Source of the DNA: an uncultured Pseudorhodoferax sp.
Lineage (GTDB): Bacteria > Pseudomonadota > Gammaproteobacteria > Burkholderiales > Burkholderiaceae
Direction of reading: 5' to 3'
NCBI GenBank assembly: GCA_913776795.1
Contig: CAJYRH010000203.1
Location: forward strand, 1-8,235
Length of the DNA: 8,235 bases
This document shows positions 4,922 to 8,235 of the stretch, one piece after another (the stretch's first letter is position 1; each line of letters starts with the position of its first letter). The position numbers and the translations under genes are program-made. A model generated the notes under the pieces. The model was not told where the DNA came from. It was given only the letters and a program-made list of their open reading frames with translations, and ran no database searches.

Positions 4922-7300
4922 ATGCTTCCTTTCGATCCCCCGGCGGCCGACAGCGCCTCGCCGTTGCTGCGCCAGCTCAATCCGGAACAGCTGGCCGCCG
5001 TCACCCTGCCACAGGAGCACGCACTGATCCTGGCCGGCGCCGGCTCTGGCAAGACGCGCGTGCTGACCACCCGCATCGCCTGGCTCATGGCCACGGGCCA
5101 GGTCTCGCCCGGCGGCATCCTGGCCGTGACCTTCACGAACAAAGCCGCCAAGGAAATGATGACGCGGCTCGGCGCCATGCTGCCCGTCAACGTGCGCGGC
5201 ATGTGGATCGGCACCTTTCACGGCCTGTGCAACCGCTTCCTGCGCGCCCACTACAAGCTGGCGAGCCTGCCGCAGAGTTTCCAGATCCTGGACACGCAGG
5301 ACCAGCTCTCGGCGATCAAGCGGCTGCTCAAGCAGCACAACATCGACGACGAGCGCTTTCCGCCCAAACAGCTGCAGTGGTACATCGGCGGCAACAAGGA
5401 GGAGGGCCTGCGCGCACACAACCTCACCGGCCGCGACGAGGACACGCGCAAGAAGATCGAGCTGTACCGCCTGTACGACGAGCAGTGCCAGCGCGAGGGC
5501 GTGGTCGATTTCGCCGAACTGCTGCTGCGCAGCTACGAGCTGCTGCGCGACCACGACCCCATCCGCGAGCACTACCAGCGGCGCTTCCGGCACATCTTGA
5601 TCGACGAGTTCCAGGACACCAACACGCTGCAGTACGCCTGGATCAAGATGCTGGCCGGCAAGGCCGAAAAAGACCTGGGCCTGCACGCCGGCCGGGCCGG
5701 CAGCGTGCTGGCCGTGGGCGACGACGACCAGAGCATCTACGCCTTCCGCGGCGCGCGCGTGGGCAACATGGCGGACTTTGTCCGCGAGTTCGAGGTGCGG
5801 CACCAGATCAAGCTGGAGCAGAACTACCGCAGCCACGGCAACATCCTGGACTCGGCCAATGCGCTGATCGAGCACAACAGCCGCCGGCTGGGCAAGAACC
5901 TGCGCACCGACCAAGGTCCGGGCGAGCCGGTGCGCGTGGTCGAGCAGACCAGCGACTTCGCCGAGGCGCAGTGGATGGTGGACGAGATCCGCCAGCTCGT
6001 CCGCGACGACGTGCCGAGGAAGGAGATCGCGATTCTTTATCGCAGCAATGCGCAGAGCCGGGTGATCGAGACCGCCCTGTTCAATGCCGCGATGCCCTAC
6101 CGCGTGTACGGCGGCCTGCGTTTCTTCGAGCGGGCCGAGATCAAGCACGCGCTGGCCTACCTGAGACTGCTGGAGAACCGGCACGACGACACCAGTTTCC
6201 TGCGCGTCGTGAACTTTCCTCCGCGTGGCATCGGTGCGCGCAGCATCGAGCAGTTGCAGGACGCCGCACGCACGCTCGGCTGCTCGCTCAACGACGCGGC
6301 CAGCAGCCTCACAGGCAAGGCCGGCAGCAACGTGACGGCCTTCGTCGCGCGCGTGGACGTGCTGCGCGAGCAGACCGCCGGCCTCACGCTGCGCGAGATC
6401 ATCGAACAGGTGCTGGACGGCAGCGGCCTGATCGAGCACTACAAGGCAGATCGAGAGGGCGCGGACCGGGTCGAGAACCTGGAGGAACTGGTCAATGCGG
6501 CCGAGAGCTTCGTGACGCAGGAAGGCTTTGGCCGCGACGCCGTTGCGCTGCCGCTGGACGAACATGGACTGCGCCAGTCGCCCGCCAGCCAGGGCCTCGA
6601 TCCGAACGCACCTGTGATCGACGCGCCCTTGCCCGACGTCGCACCCGACACCGGTGAGACCCTGTCGCCATTGGCCGCTTTTCTGACCCACGCGGCGCTG
6701 GAGGCCGGTGACAACCAGGCCCAGGCTGGCCAGGACGCCGTGCAGCTCATGACCGTGCACTCGGCCAAAGGCCTGGAGTTCGATTGCGTGTTCATCGGCG
6801 GCATGGAGGAGGGGCTGTTCCCGCACGAGAACAGCATGACCGAGCGCGACGGGCTCGAGGAGGAGCGGCGTCTCATGTATGTCGCGATCACGCGCGCGCG
6901 CGACCGCCTGTACCTGAGCTTCTCGCAGACCCGGCTGCTGCACGGGCAGACCCGGTACAACCTGCGCAGCCGCTTCTTCGAGGAACTGCCCGAGGACGCG
7001 CTCAAGTGGATCACGCCACGCCAGTCCGGATTCGGCATCGGCAGCCGCGGCACCGCTCCCGGCCGCTTCGGCATCGAGTCCGGTAATTTCCCTTCTGCCG
7101 CTGCACCGCTGCCGGCGCAGAAGGCCGCACCGTCGCACGGATTGCGCGCTGGCATGAAGGTGTTCCACACGAAATTTGGCGAGGGCACGGTGAAGCTGCT
7201 GGAGGGCAACGGTGACGACGCGCGCGCCCAGATCGACTTTCCTCGGCACGGCGTGAAATGGCTGGCGCTGTCGGTCGCCAAGCTCACACCGGTGCCCTGA
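4922..7300 (+). CDS. uvrD: DNA helicase II UvrD
   Basis: An SF1A 3'-5' helicase that unwinds DNA during nucleotide excision and mismatch repair. Along the 792 residues all signature motifs are present: Q motif (LNPEQLAAV, 19-27), Walker A AGAGSGKT (38-45, Lys44), motif Ia (TFTNKAAKEM, 70-79), Walker B DEFQDT (228-233), motif III GDDDQSIYAFRGA (266-278), motif IV QNYRS (300-304), motif V around 606-620 (VQLMTVHSAKGLEF) and motif VI (RLMYVAITRARDRL, 650-663). The C-terminus (about 739-790, containing KFGEGTVKLLEG) matches the Tudor-like domain that contacts RNA polymerase. By similarity it is UvrD rather than Rep: it keeps UvrD's QAMWYI-like, RFFER and AFLTHAALEAG segments. It is about 70 residues longer than E. 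coli UvrD, mostly from an insertion at about 533-578. It appears monocistronic, with its own promoter. Confidence 0.97.
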   Translation: MLPFDPPAADSASPLLRQLNPEQLAAVTLPQEHALILAGAGSGKTRVLTTRIAWLMATGQVSPGGILAVTFTNKAAKEMMTRLGAMLPVNVRGMWIGTFHGLCNRFLRAHYKLASLPQSFQILDTQDQLSAIKRLLKQHNIDDERFPPKQLQWYIGGNKEEGLRAHNLTGRDEDTRKKIELYRLYDEQCQREGVVDFAELLLRSYELLRDHDPIREHYQRRFRHILIDEFQDTNTLQYAWIKMLAGKAEKDLGLHAGRAGSVLAVGDDDQSIYAFRGARVGNMADFVREFEVRHQIKLEQNYRSHGNILDSANALIEHNSRRLGKNLRTDQGPGEPVRVVEQTSDFAEAQWMVDEIRQLVRDDVPRKEIAILYRSNAQSRVIETALFNAAMPYRVYGGLRFFERAEIKHALAYLRLLENRHDDTSFLRVVNFPPRGIGARSIEQLQDAARTLGCSLNDAASSLTGKAGSNVTAFVARVDVLREQTAGLTLREIIEQVLDGSGLIEHYKADREGADRVENLEELVNAAESFVTQEGFGRDAVALPLDEHGLRQSPASQGLDPNAPVIDAPLPDVAPDTGETLSPLAAFLTHAALEAGDNQAQAGQDAVQLMTVHSAKGLEFDCVFIGGMEEGLFPHENSMTERDGLEEERRLMYVAITRARDRLYLSFSQTRLLHGQTRYNLRSRFFEELPEDALKWITPRQSGFGIGSRGTAPGRFGIESGNFPSAAAPLPAQKAAPSHGLRAGMKVFHTKFGEGTVKLLEGNGDDARAQIDFPRHGVKWLALSVAKLTPVP

Positions 7301-7381
7301 CGGTGAACTGGCGGGCTGATCCAGAACCAATGCGCTGGTCAGGGAAGTGATGGCCACGTTGGACAAACCGACCCCCGCGCG

Positions 7382-7438
7382 GGCGCAATGGCATGGGGTG
7401 GAAAAGGCGCAGGGCGTGGGCCACGCCATGCGGTGCCA
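7382..7438. repeat. Three-copy repeat cluster with strong inverted repeat
   Basis: Two direct copies and one inverted copy of an 11-mer near GCATGGCGTGG: GCATGGGGTGG (7391-7401), GCAGGGCGTGG (7409-7419) and, on the minus strand, GCATGGCGTGG (7431-7421). Copies 2 and 3 make a 25-base palindrome at 7408-7432: CGCA, one mismatch, GGCGTGG, one base, CCACGCC, mismatch, TGCG. Both direct copies are preceded by GGCGCA (7382-7387 and 7406-7411). Copy 3 can pair with either copy 1 (10 of 11) or copy 2 (10 of 11). No U-tract follows. Confidence 0.6.
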
Positions 7439-7450
7439 CAACAGCGCGCG

Positions 7451-7479
7451 TCCTACAGCCGTTTCGCTGCCCTCCGACA
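7451..7479 (+). promoter_or_regulatory. TCCTACA / TCCGACA tandem words upstream of the YqjD-like gene
   Basis: TCCTACA (7451-7457) and TCCGACA (7473-7479) are direct near-repeats starting 22 bases apart, about two helical turns. They lie 61-89 bases before the ATG at 7540. This spacing suits a dimeric activator upstream of a promoter, but no clear -10/-35 pair can be assigned downstream. Confidence 0.35.
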
Positions 7480-7539
7480 TCCGCAATTCCTTTTGATCGC
7501 ATACCCTAGGGCAACAGACCAGCCACAGAGGAGCTCAGC

Positions 7540-7878
7540 ATGCACAACGAATCACCCGCGCTCACCCCGTCTGGGAACGACGGCACACTTCAACGTGGGT
7601 TGAACGATGTGGGCGACAACCTGCACTCGACCATCGACCGCGTTGCCCAGCCCGTGTATGCCGCGGTCGACCGCGCTTCCGCCGGCGCGCACCAGACCGT
7701 GGACCGAGTCGCCAGCGGTGTAGCAGGCGCTGCACAACGTCTGGACGAGCGTATCGAGCGCGTGCGGGCCGTGCCGAACGAGCTGGCACAGGGCGCCAGA
7801 GACTACGTCGCAGCGCGCCCATTCCAGTCGGTGGCGATTGCGTTTGCCATCGGTTGGTTGTGGGGGCGCTTTCGCTGA
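7540..7878 (+). CDS. Small membrane-anchored DUF883/YqjD-like protein
   Basis: A 112-residue protein with a long amphipathic helical region and one C-terminal membrane segment (about 94-108, VAIAFAIGWLW) ending in Arg residues. The ARDYVAARPFQSVAIAFAIGWLWG ending resembles the ElaB/YqjD/DUF883 group of inner-membrane proteins, where YqjD tethers ribosomes in stationary-phase E. coli; transferring that role here is inference. Residues 30-73 form four 11-residue repeats with Asp-Arg at 33-34, 44-45 and 55-56. The start is fixed by AGGAG (7529-7533), 6 bases before the ATG. The long 5' gap suggests its own regulated promoter, and a hairpin follows 8 bases after the stop. The resemblance is strongest at the tail; the N-terminal part could be lineage-specific. 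Confidence 0.82.
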   Translation: MHNESPALTPSGNDGTLQRGLNDVGDNLHSTIDRVAQPVYAAVDRASAGAHQTVDRVASGVAGAAQRLDERIERVRAVPNELAQGARDYVAARPFQSVAIAFAIGWLWGRFR

Positions 7879-7886
7879 CCGCTCTG

Positions 7887-7914
7887 GGCGGATTGTGTCG
7901 GCGACATTTCCGCC
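7887..7914 (+). terminator. Hairpin downstream of the YqjD-like gene, possible terminator
   Basis: GGCGGA (7887-7892) pairs with TCCGCC (7909-7914); inside, TGTC (7896-7899) pairs with GACA (7903-7906) around a GGC triloop, with small internal loops of three and two bases. It starts 8 bases after the stop codon at 7878. The position suits a terminator or a 3'-end stabiliser, but the bases after it (AAGCCC) are not a U-tract, so intrinsic termination would be inefficient. Confidence 0.45.
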
Positions 7915-8058
7915 AAGCCCGCAGACGGCAGACGCAGGCAGCGGGCACATGTGAACACGGCAGGCGGGCGCGTCCGCGTGACGGATCCGGCGTGACTTGG
8001 GGATGGGCCGCGCTGCAGCCTGCGACGCGGTGAATGCGCGGGCGGCATGCCGGCCCGG

Positions 8059-8064
8059 CACAAT
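8059..8064 (+). promoter_or_regulatory. -10 box of the ModE-like gene, probably leaderless
   Basis: CACAAT is followed by eight bases (CGGCGTCC) and then the ATG at 8073, so transcription would start at or within a base or two of the start codon. No ribosome binding site is present. A perfect 10-bp palindrome, CGGCATGCCG (8043-8052), lies 6 bases upstream of the box and could be an operator. No -35 is apparent. Confidence 0.45.
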
Positions 8065-8072
8065 CGGCGTCC

Positions 8073-8235
8073 ATGAAATCCAGAGTGCAGTTTCGCCTGC
8101 GCATGTACCGTGACGACAGCATCGCTATCGGTCCTGGCAAGGTTGCCTTGCTGGAGGCCGTTGCCGAGACCGGCTCGATCTCGGCGGCGGCGCGCCATCT
8201 CGGCATGTCCTACCGCCGGGCCTGGTTGTTGATCG
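8073..8235 (+). CDS. ModE-type winged-helix regulator, N-terminal part (cut by window edge)
   Basis: Fifty-four residues are visible before the right edge. After a short strand-rich start (MKSRVQFRLRMY), residues 21-54 form the winged-helix DNA-binding segment of the ModE N-terminal family: GPGKVALLEAVAETGSIS followed by AAARHLGMSYRRAWLLI. It matches E. coli ModE's LLKHIALSGSISQGAKDAGISYKSAW pattern. ModE represses molybdate transport when bound to molybdate. Whether this protein has the C-terminal molybdate-binding (MOP/TOBE) domains, or is a single-domain regulator, cannot be seen. It is probably transcribed without a leader from the box 8 bases upstream. The genes it may control lie beyond the window. 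Confidence 0.82.
   Translation, partial: MKSRVQFRLRMYRDDSIAIGPGKVALLEAVAETGSISAAARHLGMSYRRAWLLI

Larger units (their letters stand above)
7301..7539. other. Intergenic region between uvrD and the YqjD-like gene
   Basis: No convincing gene is seen in this 239-base gap. A 48-codon frame (ATG in GTGATGGCC, near 7349) has no good ribosome binding site and no recognisable family. The gap contains a 10-bp palindrome CCCGCGCGGG (7374-7383), a cluster of three related repeats (7382-7438), a pair of TCCTACA/TCCGACA words (7451-7479), and the ribosome binding site of the next gene. Confidence 0.6.
7879..8072. other. Intergenic region between the YqjD-like gene and the ModE-like gene
   Basis: No gene is seen in these 194 bases. 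Besides the hairpin (7887-7914) and the -10 box, it holds a tandem 7-mer GCAGACG (7921-7934), the palindrome CACATGTG (7946-7953), two GCGTGAC words 14 bases apart (7976-7982, 7990-7996) and the palindrome CGGCATGCCG (8043-8052). These short words may be chance in GC-rich DNA. Confidence 0.5.

Noticed and set aside
7408..7432. Intrinsic terminator for uvrD
   Set aside because: The hairpin is strong, but it lies over 100 bases past the stop and no U-tract follows.
4517..7486. A 989-codon open frame on the minus strand opposite uvrD
   Set aside because: It is antisense to uvrD, whose every helicase motif is intact, and its product is low-complexity (rich in Val, Gln, Ala, His). It is a GC-rich shadow frame that also overlaps part of the CBS gene.
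7349..7495. A 48-codon plus-strand frame in the uvrD downstream gap
   Set aside because: No good ribosome binding site, no recognisable family, and the strong palindrome at 7408-7432 explains the sequence better as a non-coding structure.
7921..7996. Tandem GCAGACG and repeated GCGTGAC as a designed repeat array
   Set aside because: Only two copies each of 7-base words in GC-rich DNA; not enough to separate from chance.
7552..8206. Minus-strand frames of 169 and 214 codons covering the YqjD-like gene
   Set aside because: They are antisense to a gene with a clear ribosome binding site and membrane anchor; the products are Arg/Pro-rich and look like shadow frames.
1..8235. A defence island, toxin-antitoxin system, mobile element or CRISPR array
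   Set aside because: I looked on both strands and found no transposase, integrase, Cas, toxin or methylase signature and no regularly spaced repeats; the nuclease-like gene stands alone.

Overview
The window is GC-rich chromosomal DNA, and every gene in it looks like a core or lightly accessory gene of a motile beta-proteobacterium. Order Burkholderiales is likely and family Comamonadaceae is my best guess. The guess rests on the GC-rich codon use, on FlhD and FlhC of beta-proteobacterial type, on TACAAT/CACAAT -10 boxes placed almost on top of start codons, and on the UvrD and CBS protein types. I see no transposase, integrase, phage gene, CRISPR array, tRNA or rRNA.

Layout. Positions 1-1550 (minus strand) hold a small helical protein (1311-1550) followed by an M14-type zinc carboxypeptidase lipoprotein (1-1288, C-terminus cut by the left edge), probably one operon. 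A 93-bp divergent gap leads to plus-strand genes: a winged-helix plus PD-(D/E)XK nuclease-like protein resembling MmcB (1644-2375), a DUF2242-type lipoprotein (2460-3053), then flhD (3253-3579) and flhC (3605-4150), which encode the master activator of flagellar genes. A two-CBS-domain protein (4164-4844, minus) meets flhC tail to tail. Divergent from it is uvrD (4922-7300), the DNA repair helicase II. A 239-bp gap with striking repeats follows, then a small membrane-anchored DUF883/YqjD-like protein (7540-7878), a hairpin, and the beginning of a ModE-type winged-helix regulator (8073 to the right edge).

How the genes relate. FlhD and FlhC act as one complex and are clearly co-transcribed. 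The remaining genes are separate units: DNA metabolism (uvrD and possibly the nuclease-like gene), the cell envelope (two lipoproteins and the YqjD-like protein) and regulation (CBS protein, ModE-like protein).

I did not find a convincing new multi-gene system. The most interesting signals are non-coding: a structured 5' leader on flhDC with two ANGGA (CsrA-type) motifs; a cluster of three related repeats, one inverted, between uvrD and the YqjD-like gene; CCTACA words that I found only in intergenic DNA, including a dyad upstream of flhDC; and probable leaderless transcripts for uvrD and the ModE-like gene. All were found by eye and no searches were run.
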